Source of the DNA: Sycon ciliatum
Taxonomy: Eukaryota; Porifera; Calcarea; Leucosolenida; Sycettidae
Assembly (NCBI RefSeq): GCF_964019385.1
Contig: NC_088654.1
Location: forward strand, 8,053,946-8,117,945
Direction of reading: 5' to 3'
Length of the DNA stretch: 64,000 nucleotides
The notes under the pieces were generated by a model. That model was given only the letters and a program-made list of their open reading frames with translations. It ran no database searches and had not been told where the DNA came from. The position numbers were made by a program, and so were the translations under genes. Shown piece by piece: positions 63,690 through 64,000 of the stretch (position 1 is the first letter of the stretch; each line of letters begins with the position of its first letter).

Positions 63690-64000
63690 TGGACGTCTTA
63701 AGTGGCAAACGCATGTGTTTCTGTAAACTGTAGAGTTAAGTTTGCCTGATATGCTACTGCAGTGTGCTGGTGCAGCTCCAGGGTTTTGCGTAGCATAGAC
63801 TACTATGCCAACACCTTGCCATATCCACTGTATCAATCGAGTCTGTGTCAAATCACACTTTGTCTCTTACATGCGGATAAATTCCTAACGCTGACATCAC
63901 CTACATGTACATGGTTTGATGTACATGTATAGGTGTTCACTGTCTCCTGTCTACTGGATTGCTGTCTGATGCATGTCTACATTGTATGTCGTTGGCTTGG
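63690..64000 (+). repeat. ZNF-unit 3' flank (window end)
   Basis: GCTCCAGGGTTTTGCGTAGCAT, CACCTACATGTACATGG and a CTGTCTCCTGTCTACTG run, as behind the other units. The cluster evidently continues beyond the window. Confidence 0.75.

Overview
The window is eukaryotic, almost certainly from an invertebrate animal. The evidence is C2H2 zinc-finger genes, BEL/Pao and Ty3/gypsy LTR retrotransposons, Penelope-like elements (PLEs) with a GIY-YIG nuclease, non-LTR retrotransposons with an apurinic-type endonuclease, a Mutator-like transposon, and large amounts of microsatellite and palindromic MITE-like DNA. I see no operons, rRNA or convincing tRNA. The species cannot be named from the sequence; a marine invertebrate such as a sponge or cnidarian is a guess.

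Host-gene layer. The backbone is a tandem cluster of paralogous C2H2 zinc-finger (ZNF) units. Three ORFs are long and intact (4038-5822, 17460-19244, 61389-63179). Shorter or broken relatives lie at 2524, 9775, 13119, 30335, 51062, 60988 and 63190. Long members have one N-terminal finger, a linker of roughly 330-380 residues, a C-terminal block of 3-4 fingers and an S/T/Q-rich tail. A promoter module (CATAAATACC about 96-104 bp before an ATG in TAGTATGG context) and a common 3' flank recur with each unit. Bases 1-7090 and 10596-20509 are copies of one recent segmental duplication. The second copy carries an extra 2.8 kb block of MITE-like DNA. The two ZNF copies differ at about 22 nonsynonymous but only 2 synonymous positions, including two residues in a DNA-reading helix.

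Mobile layer. In order: PLE 3' remnants (1.7-2.2 and 12.3-12.8 kb); LINE fragments (6.5-7.8, 19.9-21.1, 21.1-23.1, 41.9-43.0 kb); a nearly complete gypsy element on the minus strand (23947-30129, 4-bp TSD); a BEL/Pao element on the minus strand (33009-38717, TSD GACTC); minisatellites at 39.6-40.8 kb; a Tigger-like MITE and other TIR elements (43-46.6 kb); and a Mutator-like transposon (47255-50172) with a frameshifted transposase.

The most interesting block is 52305-59868. It is a nest of PLEs, a miniature LTR element (TRIM-like) and 226/228-bp tandem repeats. All are joined through (TA)n tracts, and all sit in the 3' flank of one ZNF unit whose uninterrupted counterpart is visible at about 6115 and 19540. 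I find 16 type-I hammerhead self-cleaving ribozyme folds in the window: 13 in this nest and 3 scattered (8637, 22236, 47058). Seven lie in an exact 228-bp-period array (58305-59847). Its 226-bp sister family shows compensatory base-pair changes in stem II. This looks like a small circular-RNA 'retrozyme' system living beside the PLEs that could mobilise it.
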